DNA of 64,000 bases from Vreelandella sulfidaeris (lineage in GTDB: Bacteria; Pseudomonadota; Gammaproteobacteria; Pseudomonadales; Halomonadaceae), in assembly GCA_007182875.1 (NCBI GenBank), contig AP019514.1, forward strand, positions 2,356,001 through 2,420,000. Reading direction: 5' to 3'. Shown here piece after piece: positions 11,263-22,550 of this stretch. The translations under genes were made by a program, and so were the position numbers. The number at the start of each line of letters is the position of its first letter. The stretch's first letter is position 1. The notes under the pieces are model-generated. The model searched no databases. It was not told the DNA's origin and worked only from the letters and a program-made list of their open reading frames with translations.

Positions 11263-11368
11263 GGTATTTCTCGAAACAAATTGGCCGTTACAAGTCCGAT
11301 TAGGCGCATCTGGTGGCTGTTATACCCTATTCCCATACCGGCTGTTAGTGATTTCGTCATCTCTCGCA

Positions 11369-11836
11369 TTAAATGCCTTGCAACTCTTCCATACTGGCCA
11401 TCATATGGCGTATTTCTGAATTATGTCCTTCGGCTAGCGAATCAAAGAACTCCGCTTCGGGTTTAATTCTCGACCGTAAAGCACGATGCTCATACATCGC
11501 TTGTAAGCGCTCATGAGCGATGGTGGCAGTTTTCATCGCATCTTCGAGGGAACCTATAACAGTTTCCTCTGCCATTCGATCCAATTCGGGCGGTTCAGGA
11601 AATTCACTTGACTCATCGAACCACGTTTCTAATAGCTTCGAATGGTCTGTACCGTCGTTAAACAGGTCTTCAAGCCCCGTTTTCATTTGCAATTCGCGAC
11701 TAGCCAAGTAATCCAAACCCATTTTTAAGCGTTCATTATCTGCCTTATCAGCGGCCTCACCGTACTGACGCGCCATCCGCGCGTGAAAACCTGCCGCCCA
11801 TTCGACTAAATCTTTAATTTGGTTATAGCGCATCAT
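11369..11836 (-). CDS. Helical hypothetical protein, possibly ferritin-like
   Basis: 155 residues, intact, all-helical in appearance, with no signal peptide or membrane segment. The pattern of paired helices with acidic and His residues (EWAAGFHARMARQYGEAAD, ASRELQMKTGLEDLF, TIAHERLQAMYEHR, EGHNSEIRHMMASMEEL) suggests a ferritin/rubrerythrin-like bundle. I do not recognise a characterised family. AAGGAGATC lies directly before the ATG. It follows DUF6586 and topA in the same direction after about 45 bases and may share their transcript. Confidence 0.7.
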   Translation of the reverse strand: MMRYNQIKDLVEWAAGFHARMARQYGEAADKADNERLKMGLDYLASRELQMKTGLEDLFNDGTDHSKLLETWFDESSEFPEPPELDRMAEETVIGSLEDAMKTATIAHERLQAMYEHRALRSRIKPEAEFFDSLAEGHNSEIRHMMASMEELQGI

Positions 11837-11882
11837 GATCTCCTTTTCGTGGTGCTTACTTGACTATTGAGCAGTAAGTCTC

Positions 11883-12344
11883 TTACCACTCCAGGCTGGT
11901 TTCGCGCAAAGCTTCTATTTCTCGCTTGGCATCCTGAAGCTTACCCAATAATTGTTGACGTAAACTCGCTTGACCACCCACTGTAATCATAGCGGGATTA
12001 TGCGATGCGCGCCGCGCCGCACCTTCATCACTATGCAGGCGCTCAAGCTGGCCAGCCAGCCAATTCAACCAACTCTCTGGCTCAGCCTTTAAGTCACGCA
12101 AGCGCTGTAGCTCTGCCAAGGCCGGGCCATCACTTGCCAACAACACATTCCAGCGGTGTTCTGACAAGCGCGCATGTTCGGTGACTTCGCGCAAAAGCGA
12201 CTCTAATGCCAGCTCAAAGAGAGCCAGAGCACCTTCCTCCAACGCCATCTGACGTGATGGAGTATGCTCATCTTCTCCCACTGAGGAAGTGGCTAGTAGC
12301 TCCGCCTGATAGAGCAATTGGTTGGTTCGAGATCGTGCATTCAC
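11883..12344 (-). CDS. DUF6586-like protein coupled to topA
   Basis: 153 residues, intact. Helical, with leucine-rich segments (ALALFELALESLLREVTEHA, LRQQLLGKLQDAKREIEAL) and no export signal. Small proteins of this kind lie downstream of topA in Pseudomonas and relatives and are annotated DUF6586; no function is known. It starts with GTG, and the GTGA overlaps the topA stop, so translation is probably coupled. The only nearby ATG is in another frame. Family assignment is from memory of the neighbourhood, so moderate. Confidence 0.65.
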   Translation of the reverse strand: MNARSRTNQLLYQAELLATSSVGEDEHTPSRQMALEEGALALFELALESLLREVTEHARLSEHRWNVLLASDGPALAELQRLRDLKAEPESWLNWLAGQLERLHSDEGAARRASHNPAMITVGGQASLRQQLLGKLQDAKREIEALRETSLEW

Positions 12345-14970
12345 TTGCGCTTATCCTCCACGTGCCATTTACCGGCTTCAAACATGGCTTTCCAACCGGT
12401 AGCTTTACCCTCTTCATCTGTCATCACGTACTGCTCTTTGCTCTTACGTGAATAACGGATTTGAGCGGGTCGGCCATCTGGATCTTCACTGGGCGCTTTG
12501 AGAATAAAATGATATTTCTCAGGCAGCTCATCAGCATGCGCTTTCAGTTCTTTCACTAACGGCGGCCGCGTTTCGCGATTTTTAGGAAATTTGCTCGCTG
12601 CCAAAAATAAGCCGCTTGCCCCATCGCGCAGTACGTAATGGTCGTCCACTTTTGACAGGCCAACTCCGGCATAGGAATGGGGTCCATTTTCGGCGGAGCC
12701 ACTTCACCGCTCCTCAACAATTTGCGTGTGTTTTTACACTCGCTATTGGTGCACCCAAAATACTTGCCAAAGCGACCTGATTTCAACTGCATTTCAGAGC
12801 CGCACTTATCGCATTCAATCACCGGGCCATCGTAGCCCTTAATCTTGAATTTGCCGCTTTCCACTTCGTAGCCGTCACAATCGGGGCTGTTACCACAAAT
12901 ATGCAGCTTGCGAGTTTCATCAATCAGGTAGTTGTCCATCGCTGTACCACACTTTGGGCAACGACGCTTGGCCCGCAGTGCATCGGTTTCAGCTTCTTCA
13001 CCCGCATCTTCGGCTACCGACTCTTCACCGGGAATCAAGTCAATGGTGGTTTTGCAACGCTCCTTGGGCGGCAAATTATAGCCACTACAGCCCAAGAACA
13101 CGCCTGTAGAAGCTGTGCGAATTTGCATATGGCGGCCACACTTTGGGCAATCGATATTGGTGGGCACCGGCTGGTTGGGACGCATGCCATCGTCGCTTTC
13201 AGCCTTAGCAAGCTCGTCACGGAACTCACCATAGAAAGCATCTAGCAAGGCCTGCCAGTTACGCTCACCTTCTGCGACTTCATCCAGACTATCTTCCATA
13301 CGAGCGGTGAACGAAAAGTCCATTAAATCAGGGAAGGACTCCTTCAACCGCTCAGTAACGATGTCGCCCAGTTTCTCCCGCATAAAAACGACGATTTTCT
13401 AACTTCACATAGCCGCGATCCTGGATCGTGGAGATGATTGATGCATAGGTGGAGGGCGACCAATCCCCCTGTTTTTCAAGTTCTTTAACCAGGCTTGCTT
13501 CAGTGTAACGCGGTGCGGGCTTAGTAAAGTGCTGTTGAGGATCGAGCGCCTCCAGCGCCATGGAAGTGCCTTGAGGCAAATCAGGCAAGCTCTGATCTTC
13601 ATTTTTACCGCTGGGTTTCATCACCCGGGTATAACCATCGAATTTCAACACGCGGCCTTTCGCGCGCAGCTCATAACCATCGACCTCAACGGTGAGCGTA
13701 CTAGACAAATACTCCGCGGGCGTCATCTGACAAGCCACAAACTGACGCCAGATCAGCTCATAAAGGCGTTCTGCATCGCGTTCCATACCGGCCAGATCCG
13801 ACGCTTTACGCTCAACGCTAGACGGACGAATGGCTTCGTGAGCCTCTTGGGCGCTCTCTTTGCTACTGTAACGATTAGGCGCTTCTGGCAGATAGCGCTT
13901 ACCGAACTCATCACCAATGTAACTACGCACGCTTTCTACTGCATCTTTCGAGAGATTGGTAGAGTCGGTACGCATATAGGTGATGTAGCCCGCCTCATAA
14001 AGGCGCTGGGCCATGGTCATGGTTTTCTTGACAGAAAAGCCTAACCGGCCACTTGCCGCTTGCTGCAGCGTCGAGGTGATAAAGGGTGCCGTGGGCTTTG
14101 AACTGGTGGGCTTATCTTCCCGCGAGGTAATCGCCAGCTTGGCTTTTCTAAGCTGTTCAATACGCGCCAGAGTGTCTTTTTTCAGAGGTAGGCTTAAAGG
14201 CCTTGCCATCCTGACGAACCAGGGCAAAACGCACTAGCTCCCCCTTCTGGTGAGGCTAAATCTGCGTGCACATCCCAAAACTCCTCGGGGATAAAGGCAC
14301 GAATTTCACGCTCACGCTCGACAATCAGCCGAACCGCGACTGACTGCACACGGCCCGCTGACAGCCCACGCGCTACTTTCGCCCACAAAGAGGCGAGAGC
14401 ATAAAGCCCACGACACGATCCAGGAAGCGTCGCGCCTGCTGTGCTTCTACACGGGGTATATTCAGCGCGCCAGGCGCCTTGAACGCATCCTGAATAGCGT
14501 TTTTGGTGATTTCATTAAACACCACGCGCTTGTAGCGGCTGTCGTCACCACCGATAGTCTCGCGCAGGTGCCAGGCAATGGCTTCCCCCTTCGCGGTCCA
14601 AATCCGTTGCGAGATAGACAGCGTCGGCTTTCTCAGCCAACTTTTGTAGCTCGGCCACGACCTTTTCTTTTCCGGGCAGCACCTCATAGCGAGCTTCCCA
14701 GCCGTTATCGGGGTCAATCCCCATCCGCCGAATTAGCTGATCTTGGCTTTTACGCTTTTTATATTCTGCTTTCTCTTCCGCCGACATCTTGCGTGTCGCT
14801 GCGGCCTGGCGCGCGCGCTCCTTAGGGTCGGAGGCTGCCTTACCTGAGCCGCTGGTCGGCAGGTCACGAATGTGACCCACGCTCGACTTGACGATGAAAT
14901 CGTTGCCGAGATATTTATTAATCGTCTTCGCTTTAGCTGGCGACTCGACGATGACCAGTGACTTGCCCAT
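12341..14970 (-). CDS. topA: DNA topoisomerase I
   Basis: Type IA topoisomerase that relaxes negative supercoils; essential in most gammaproteobacteria. About 876 codons. TOPRIM N-terminus [19 protein letters not shown] with the acidic DLDREGE motif, then the active-site Tyr in [15 protein letters not shown] (about residue 331). Three C4 zinc ribbons at the C-terminus begin [16 protein letters not shown] and CDKCGSEM, followed by a basic tail KWHVEDKRK. Frameshifts occur near 14590, 14390, 14215, 13380 and 12640, each restored exactly in another frame. Codon use and completeness argue that the gene is functional in the organism. Confidence 0.95.
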
Positions 14971-15257
14971 AGTGCTCCACTTTCCTAATGCACGGACTGT
15001 CTGCGCGTGCTCTGAATTCGGTGCCGTATCGCTGGGATGAACCAGCCTATAAAAGATACGGATGAAAAATGCGCCTACCCTACCCCAGCCTTTGGCTAAG
15101 CGCTAGTAGCAACCAAGTAGCAGAGAGATTCCCTATATTTCAGATAAAGAGTAGCTAGACACTAGACTGCCACCAGCATTACAGCAACCCAAAAGTACTA
15201 AGACAAACAAAACGCCCCCACCAAATAGGCAGGGGCGCTGTGAGCTAAAGCATTGTT
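14971..15257. other. Intergenic region between topA and the DUF3141 gene
   Basis: It holds the topA promoter region and, at its right end, the terminator of the DUF3141 gene. I see no ORF or RNA gene. Confidence 0.6.
15206..15237 (-). terminator. Terminator downstream of the DUF3141 gene
   Basis: Read on the minus strand, a CGCCCC...GGGGCG stem with a loop of about 13 nt is followed by TTTTGTTTGT, 20 bases past the stop codon of the leftward gene at 15258. Confidence 0.75.
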
Positions 15258-17685
15258 TTAGCGGTCACGCGGTGTCTTTCGACGCTCAGCAGCACGCTTG
15301 GGCTTAGTAGTTGATTTAGATGATTCAGAGCCCGATTTGCTCGTGTTAGCCGGTGTCGGCTTTGGTTCTTCTGCCGCTGCCGTTGCTTCTTCCTTGGCGT
15401 CTTTGGGTTTAGCAATCGCCTCGGCTTTTCTGGGCCTTGCCTTGTTAAATAGTGCTTTAATTTGAGCAAAGCGCTCCGCAGCATGCTCTGAAAGCTCACC
15501 ACTGGCGGCGAATACATGCTCAAGATGGCTAATATAGCCGTCAATATCGTCGTTGCTTTTTCCAGCCAGCAAATTAGGCAGTGAACTCAGCGCTGCTTCA
15601 CGATCCAATTTTAAGATAAAGAACTGCTCACGCACTAAGCGCTTAAACTCACTTAGCTCAATGCCTGGCTCAAGCTCAGCACGCGAGGCGCGCAGACGTT
15701 TGAAGTTACGCTCATCTGTCGCCGGGGCACCGCCCATTACATAAATGAGCGAACGCATGACCGCTTCATGGGCACTGCCATGAGCGATTTTTTCACGTAA
15801 CGCTTCTTGACGCTGCTCAACAAAGCGACGATGTTCAGGTTCAGCCCCGGACGACGACGGTGCACATGTGCATCTCCGTAAAGGCCTACGGCGGCTTGTA
15901 ATAGCGGCTGGCCGTAGATATCCAAGAACATTTTTCGGTACTGCTATCGCGCAGATCACGCATCGCATTGAGGCTAGCGACCAATTGGTCTGACCCCATG
16001 TTTTCAAACGCTTTAAACAGATTGTCCTGTGACACCGGATGGCGATTTTTGCGCACTGCATCCGCCATGACCGGTAACGGAACGGAAAGGGGGTTGCGAT
16101 CAGAGAGCAATTTGTAACCCAGGCGGATCGGGTGCATGCGACGAATCAAGCGAGCCGCTTCGGGAGTCATTGTGGCTTTTAGCCAGGGCTGTATAAACAA
16201 CCGATACATGCCTAGATTAATTTCTGAAATACGGGCCACGGTAGCAAAACGACGATCATCCTCGGGCTTGTGCTTGACGGCGCTATCCAGCTCAGTGAAA
16301 TCACGTGACATGAATTCAAGCAGGTAGTCACGCTCGTAAAGCTCTGGGTCTTCGCCTTCTTCGGCAGGCGTTATCGCCGTTTCGTATAAGCCTGGCGGTA
16401 ACACATCAATGTAATCCATGTTCGCGGTGAACTCGGTATGTTCTTTACGCGAAACACTTCCCGATACAAAAATACCTAAATGGCCAGTCGTATCGTGCTG
16501 GCAATAGACGATGGTCTGATCATGAGCAATGATATCGTCTACGTCTTCGTATAAATCACGGATCCAACCCAACGCTTGAGGCGGTGGCGTAATGTCATCA
16601 CCACGCGAGCAGAACACCACTACTGGGGAACGTACATTGCGAAGATCAATTCGACGCCCATCACTGGTCACCAGTTGTGCGGTAGAGACGATTGCCAATG
16701 AATAAGTTATCGACAATATATTGAATCTCTTCACCACCTAGTACTACGTGACCGCCCCACCAGCGCTCGAACTCAAGGTAGCGGCCCGCTTCTGTGTCGA
16801 TATTGTCATAAAGGTGATACTGCTTTTTCCAATACGTATTGGCTGGGTTAAGACGCTCAAAGTTCTGAACCAACCAGGCACCATCAAACAGGCCATTACC
16901 AATATCCGTAGTGAGCGCGGTAACCCAGCTTCCTCCCGTCATACCGCCGGTATAACGCATCGGCGCTTTGCCGTGCTCTCCGGCCCAGTAAGAGAGCGGT
17001 GCACCGGCAATCAGAATAGGACCAAACACTTCAGGCTCTAGGGCTGCGGCCATCATTAGTTGCCAACCCGCCTGGCAATTGCCCACCACCATCGGCTTTT
17101 CGGTGGTCTCGGGATGTAGCTCAATGACGTGACGCAGAAACGCTATTTCCGACTCAACCACATCCTCTACCGTTTGGCCCGGCTCAGGAAATGGCAAAAG
17201 CCAATGAAGTAGCAGGGGTGCCCTGCTTTAAGAGCCACACCCAACTCGCTGTCAGGCTTAAATCCACCAATCCCTGGCCCATGCCCCGCACGCGGATCGA
17301 CTACCACAAAAGGGCGTTTTTGAAGATCAATTTCAGTCCCTTCGTGAGGTAGCACGCGTAGTAACTCGTAGTTGGTTGGCCGCGGTAGCGTTCGTCCATC
17401 CACCAGCACTTCGGTATTAAACCCCAACACATTGGGCTTGGTTTGCTCCATATGTTCAAGGTACTGGTTGCCACGCTCGCGCATAACGTCCCAGTACAAA
17501 ACACTTCTCTCTACACTATCGCGCCAGTAACCAAACGCCGCGCGACCAAATGAAGGGATCGAAAAAGAAGCGAGCGCTTCACTACCTGGTACGCTTGTGG
17601 AACCATTTTGTTGCTCCAGCCATTCACCAGCAAAAGCGCTAGCAGGAAACATACTATTGGCGAGTGGGTTGGCAAGAAAATTCAT
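15258..17685 (-). CDS. DUF3141 alpha/beta hydrolase, PHA-synthase-like
   Basis: About 809 codons. The central alpha/beta-hydrolase fold has a nucleophile elbow with Cys instead of Ser, VVGNCQAGW (near 17085), as in polyhydroxyalkanoate synthases. Candidate partners are the Asp in FCSRGDDITPP and the His in DTTGHLGIFVSG, so a Cys-Asp-His triad is complete. The last 100 or so residues are low-complexity and Lys/Glu/Pro-rich. Frameshifts near 17190, 16690, 15900 and 15850. Start taken at 17685, where GGGAG is well spaced; the ATG at 17697 is poorer. Divergent from a LysR regulator. DUF3141 proteins have no settled function; a polyester or acyl-CoA role is inference. Confidence 0.85.
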
Positions 17686-17945
17686 AGGTTCTCCCATTGG
17701 GTTGATGCACCGGCCTCAAACCCGAAAACAATGATTCAGCAAAATGATGCTGCAATGCAATATAGTTTAGGCCACTACGCGCATGGCGTCGATCTTTAAC
17801 CCTGAAAATTACAAAATATACAATTAATAGAATCCGTTTTAAGCAGTGTTAAAAAATTCGGTGATAGCATGCGTTGCCCTGGCGATGACGCCTGATGTTG
17901 TTATTTCTCCTATCGCCAGTAAATAGTGCTCACCACGAGGTTGCT

Positions 17946-18932
17946 ATGTCGTCCCCTAACCTGCTTAATCGCCTCACATTTCGGCAACTACAGGTTTTCC
18001 AGGCGGTGCACCGTCAACGCTCATACTCACGCGCAGCTGAGCAATTGGGGCTTACCCAACCAGCGGTAAGTGCACAGATACGCCAACTTGAGCTGGCGCT
18101 CGGGCAGCCATTGTTTAGATACGCAGGCAAAACGCTCCATACACTCCCTGCTGCCGACACCCTCGCCCACTCGACAAGGGGAAATTTTTGGGCAACTGTC
18201 ACGCCTGCAAATGAACCTATCCGATATTAACGGCAAAATGAGCGGCGAACTTAATATCGCAGCGGTATCCTCGGCCCAATATGTAGTGCCTTACCTGCTC
18301 GCCCGTTTCCGTGCGCATTATCCAGATGTACACGTTCGACTGAAGGTATGTAACCGTAGCCAGGCACTTGAAAGATTGTCTGAACAGCAAGACGATCTTG
18401 TCATTATGGCAATGGTCCCTGAAGACGACCGCTTAGTGGTAATGCCGATCCTTGATAACGAACTAATCGCTGTTGTCTGGCCGGAGCACCCGCTGCTCTC
18501 AATGCCCGAACCCTCGCTGGCAGACTTCGCCCGTCACTATGTCCTTATGCGTGAGCCCGGTTCTGGAGTACGTAACGCCTTTGAGCAAATGGCTGCCAAT
18601 CAGCAGGTCGCGTTATCCCACTGTATTGAACTAGGGACCAATGAGGCGATTAAAGGCGGTGTAATGGCGCACTTAGGTGTTGCGGTACTACCACGCTTGG
18701 CGGTACAGCTTGAACTTGAACAAGGGTTACTTTTGAGCTGGGTTTGCCTGACTTCCCTATCCACCGTTCATGGTGCACGGTATACACCCGCGAACGGCTT
18801 CCTACGCCGGTTGCTGAACTCTTCCTGAGTTTTATCCGTGAGCATTTACCCGACTACCGCCGCCATTTTCAAGCGCCTTCCAGCCCGCTACCCAGCCACG
18901 GTGTCGCCTGCCTACCCATGCTTTTACCCTAG
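17946..18932 (+). CDS. LysR-family transcriptional regulator, CbbR-like
   Basis: About 328 codons. The N-terminal winged HTH (LTFRQLQVFQAVHRQRSYSR, LGLTQPAVSAQIRQLELALG) is followed by a periplasmic-binding-like effector domain (GKMSGELNIAAVSSAQYVVP). The effector domain resembles CbbR/CfxR-type regulators. It is divergent from the DUF3141 gene across about 260 AT-rich bases, the usual layout for a LysR protein controlling its neighbour; this is inference. Frameshifts near 18160 and 18740. GAGG precedes the ATG. Confidence 0.88.
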
Positions 18933-19100
18933 GGTGCTGCGATGTCCCACGGTGTGTCCCGTTGACAGCGAGATATGTTATATTAGTCATTATCAGCACG
19001 ATAAAATATTGGTCGTACCACCTATCAGTCGGCAGGCCTTATAGGGGTTTCCGCCCGCTTACGAACCCGGCCTACCGCACAAAAGAGAGGCTCTGTCCCT

Positions 19101-20157
19101 ATGAGCAATAACCCCTCGCAGCGCGTGTCTAGTGGTGAAAAATACCGTAACGAACATGGCACGGCGGCGATCAAGGATGGCATGAAGCAGCGCAAAGCGC
19201 AGGCAGAAGCCCTTCACTTGAACGCAAGCCCAAATGGCTGCGAGCCCAGATCCCCGGGGAAGCGCTTTGAGGCGGTCAAGAAAAACGTCGCTACCCACCG
19301 ACTAAGCACCGTTTGCGCAGAATCCCATTGCCCCAATATGGGCGAATGCTGGAGCAACGGCACAGCAACGATCATGCTGATGGGCTCGGTATGTACCCGC
19401 GCCTGTCGTTTCTGCGCGGTGGACACCGGCAACCCTAAGGGCTGGCTAGATCATGAAGAGCCTGAAAACACCGCTAAATCGGTGGAATTAATGGGGCTTC
19501 GCTACATTGTGCTCACCTCGGTAGATCGTGACGATCTCGATGATGGTGGCGCAACGCACTACGCTAACTGCATTCGCGCCATTAAAGCCCGCACGCCGGG
19601 AGTCGTCGTTGAGGCTCTAACGCCCGACTTTGATGGTGAACTCACAGCTATTGAGCGTGTTGTCGATTCTGGCCTGGAAGTATTTGCCCAAAATGTGGAA
19701 ACTGTCGAGCGTCTAACAGGCCGTGTTCGTGACCGGCGGGCAGGTTATCGCAAAACACTTGATGTGCTTGCCCATGCGAAACGTTACCGTCCTGATATCA
19801 TCACCAAAACCAGCCTGATGCTGGGATTTGGGTGAAACGGATGAAGAGATCCTCCAAACGTTTGATGATCTTCGTGAAATTGGTGTGGATATTGTGACAC
19901 TTGGGCGGTATCTGCGCCCGACCAAAAATCACTTGGCGGTAGAGCGCTGGGTGACACCGGAAGAGTTCGATCGCTATCGGGTCATTGGCTTGGGCAAAGG
20001 CTTTATGGAAGTACCTTCTGGCCCACTAGTGCGTTCCAGTTACCGCGCTGACCGTGTATTCGAGAAAAACAACTTGGGCCTAGCCTCACCGGCAGCTATT
20101 CCAGGACAGGAACAAGCTGTAGATCCAAACCTTATTCCCGCGTTGAACGTCGGCTAA
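19101..20157 (+). CDS. lipA: Lipoyl synthase
   Basis: Radical-SAM enzyme that inserts two sulfurs into protein-bound octanoyl groups to make lipoyl cofactors. About 352 codons. The auxiliary cluster motif [12 protein letters not shown] and the radical-SAM motif [13 protein letters not shown] are intact, followed by [13 protein letters not shown] and [16 protein letters not shown]. One frameshift near 19830: an extra T in GGATTTGGG separates SLMLG from [12 protein letters not shown]. It converges on lipB, which supplies the octanoyl substrate, instead of following it in an operon. Confidence 0.96.
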
Positions 20158-20228
20158 AAATTTATCGGCAGATGGCTTGCCGCTATTAAGATAAGAAAAA
20201 TTTGTGCTCTATGAGCTCAATTAAATCT

Positions 20229-20892
20229 TTATAATGGCGAGCTATCAATACTGACCAAGTCGCGTTTTAGCTGTATGGCTAACGCCTCAGCCAATTGCCG
20301 CCCTACCCCATGACCGCTTGATAGAGACACGAAATCGGCCAGCCTTGCTATAGGCATACCGGCATAGCCGCAAGGGGTTAATGCGAGAAAAAGGCGCCAA
20401 GTCACCATCGACATTTAACGCCACCCCATGAAAGCTCGCACCACGCCGTACGCGTAGTCCAAGGGAGGCAATTTTCGCTTCACCTGACGCTGTTGTAACG
20501 TAGACACCAGGTGCATCAGGACGCGCACGAGCGCTAACGCCATAATTGCTTAAAACATCAATCACCGCATTCTCAAGCGCAGTGACCAAATCACGCACAC
20601 CAATTTTACCTCGCCGCACGTCCAGCAATGGGTACAGCACGACTTGACCAGGTCCGTGATAAGTAACCTGCCCGCCCCGATCGGTGTGTACGACCGGAAT
20701 ATCACCAGGCAGCAGTAAATGTTCTGGCTTGCCAGCCTGCCCTTGGGTAAACACCGGTTCATGCTCTACCAACCAGAATTGATCCGGCGTTTGCGCATCG
20801 CGCGTGTCGGTCAGAGCGCGCATCGCCTCCCAAACCGGCAAATACCCTTGGCGCCCCAAATCATGCAGCCTAATTGGCGTGGTGTCGTCCAC
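20229..20892 (-). CDS. lipB: Octanoyl-ACP:protein octanoyltransferase
   Basis: First step of lipoate synthesis, moving octanoyl from ACP to target proteins. About 221 codons. Contains [32 protein letters not shown] (catalytic region), [14 protein letters not shown] and the conserved [19 protein letters not shown] frameshift near 20385, at an A run, splits the C-terminus; the other frame continues [15 protein letters not shown]. The start is GTG at 20892, two bases after the ybeD stop. The longest uninterrupted frame here falsely fuses ybeD and lipB because of an extra C near 20925. Confidence 0.94.
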
Positions 20893-20894
20893 GA

Positions 20895-21206
20895 TTACAC
20901 CACCATATGAACACGACCGGTGGCCTTGAGGGTCATCAAAGAGCGCTTTAATATGCTGCTCTCCGGTCGCCCTAATCACCACACGAACCGACTGGAAACG
21001 TCCTTTTCGGCTATCTACCACTTGCATTGTCGTGGCGTCAAAGTCAGGCGCGTGGCGGACAATCACCTGACACACACAGGCCGGAAAGTCCTCGGCGGCA
21101 TCACCGACGACTTTTAACGAATAATCACAGGGAAAGGTGATTTTAGGGGGTTCTTGAGCCGCTGGTTGGCGTAAATCGCGCAGTCCCTGAGGAGTACCTT
21201 TTTCAT
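20895..21206 (-). CDS. ybeD: YbeD/DUF493 small regulatory protein
   Basis: About 103 codons. DUF493 proteins are small alpha/beta ACT-like proteins found beside lipB; their function is not established. The core ([52 protein letters not shown]) is clear. Two indels: a missing A just after the ATG (MKK then [12 protein letters not shown]) and an extra C near 20925 that hides the true end [11 protein letters not shown] followed by TAA. It lies between dacA and lipB, the same order as in E. coli. Confidence 0.85.
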
Positions 21207-21258
21207 AGCAAACCCATCGTTACGGATACAAAATCGCCGGTCTCGTTTTACGCAAAGC

Positions 21259-22453
21259 TTAATCGGTAAAGCGACTAATCAGACCACTAAAGAAACGCTG
21301 CACCTGATCAAACAGACGCTTGAAGAGACCGCCCTCTTCAATGCTTTCCAATGCCACTAGACGACGCTCACCGACCACTTCTTCACCTAAGTGAACTTCC
21401 AGCGTGCCGACTTCATCGCCAATAGCAATCGGCGCCTGTAGGTCTGAGTTAAGGTTAAGACGAGCGCGCAACTCTTCATTGCGGTTGCGTGGCAGTGTCA
21501 TAAAGACCTCTTCGTCCACACCAACTCGCAGCTCGTTAATATCACCCCCAAACCCGCGGCGTTGCCAATACGGCACCCCGTTCATACAGTTTCATCGTCT
21601 CGAAAAACGGAAACCATAGCTGAGTAGCTTTTGAGTTTCCTGAGCGCGTGCCTCGTCAGAATTAGTGCCCATTACGACGGAAATCAAACGCATATCATCG
21701 CGCTTAGCCGACGATACCAAGCAGAAACCCGCTTCTGTTGTCCAGCCCGTTTTCAGACCATCTACTGAGGGGTCACGCCACAGCAGGCGGTTACGGTTAG
21801 GTTGATCAATGCCGCCGTAGGAAAAAGTACGCTGTGAGTATATCTCGTAGTGATCGGGGTAATCATTAATGATGTGCTGGGAGAGACGCGCCATGTCATG
21901 GGCTGTCGAGTAATGATTCTCGCCCGGCAAGCCGGTGGCGTTCTGGAAGTTAGTATTATTCATGCCCAAACGCGTTGCATGTTGATTCATGAGATCTGCA
22001 AACGGCGCTTCACCACCCGCCAAATGCTCTGCCATGGCGACACTGGCATCGTTACCAGAAACAATAATGATACCGTGGAGCAGATCATCTACCGAGACTT
22101 GATCACCCACCTCAATAAACATTTTTGAGCCGCCTGTACGCCATGCGTTCTCACTAATGTTGATCATATCGGTCAAATTGATCGTCCCGCGATCCAGCTC
22201 GCGCTCAACCAAATAGGCGGTCATCAGCTTGGTCAGGCTCGCAGGCGGAAGACGCTCATCTGAATTATGCTCTGCCAAAATTCGCCCGCTGTTAGCATCC
22301 ATGAGTATCCAAGAACTCGCCGCTAACTGGGAGGAGAAGGAATAATTGTCTGCGGCTGCGGAATGACCTGAGCAGAGGCAGGTACGGCAACCGTCGCCAT
22401 TGCAGCAAAAGGCACAGGCGCGCAGAGCGACCAATGGATGTAAACACGTTCAT
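21259..22453 (-). CDS. dacA: D-alanyl-D-alanine carboxypeptidase, PBP5/6 family
   Basis: Removes the terminal D-Ala from peptidoglycan stem peptides. About 398 codons. All three penicillin-binding motifs are present: SxxK in PPASLTKLMTAYL, SxN as SGNDASVA, and KTG in VDGLKTGWTTEAG. A C-terminal beta domain and an amphipathic tail (LFKRLFDQVQRFFSGLISRF) anchor it to the inner membrane, as in PBP5. Frameshifts near 22330, in the signal-peptide region, and near 21590. Part of the rlpA-dacA-ybeD-lipB run. Confidence 0.95.
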
Positions 22454-22550
22454 AACGTCAGTCTCACTTACTTGAAAGCTTACTTGCAAAGCTTATTTTA
22501 AAAACAAGGTGGCGCATAAAACGCGCCACAAGGAATAAATAGGGGAGGGA

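Noticed and set aside
18962..18984. Sigma-70 promoter for lipA (TTGACA followed by TATATT)
   Set aside because: The spacing is about 12 bases, too short for a normal promoter, so it was not listed as a feature.
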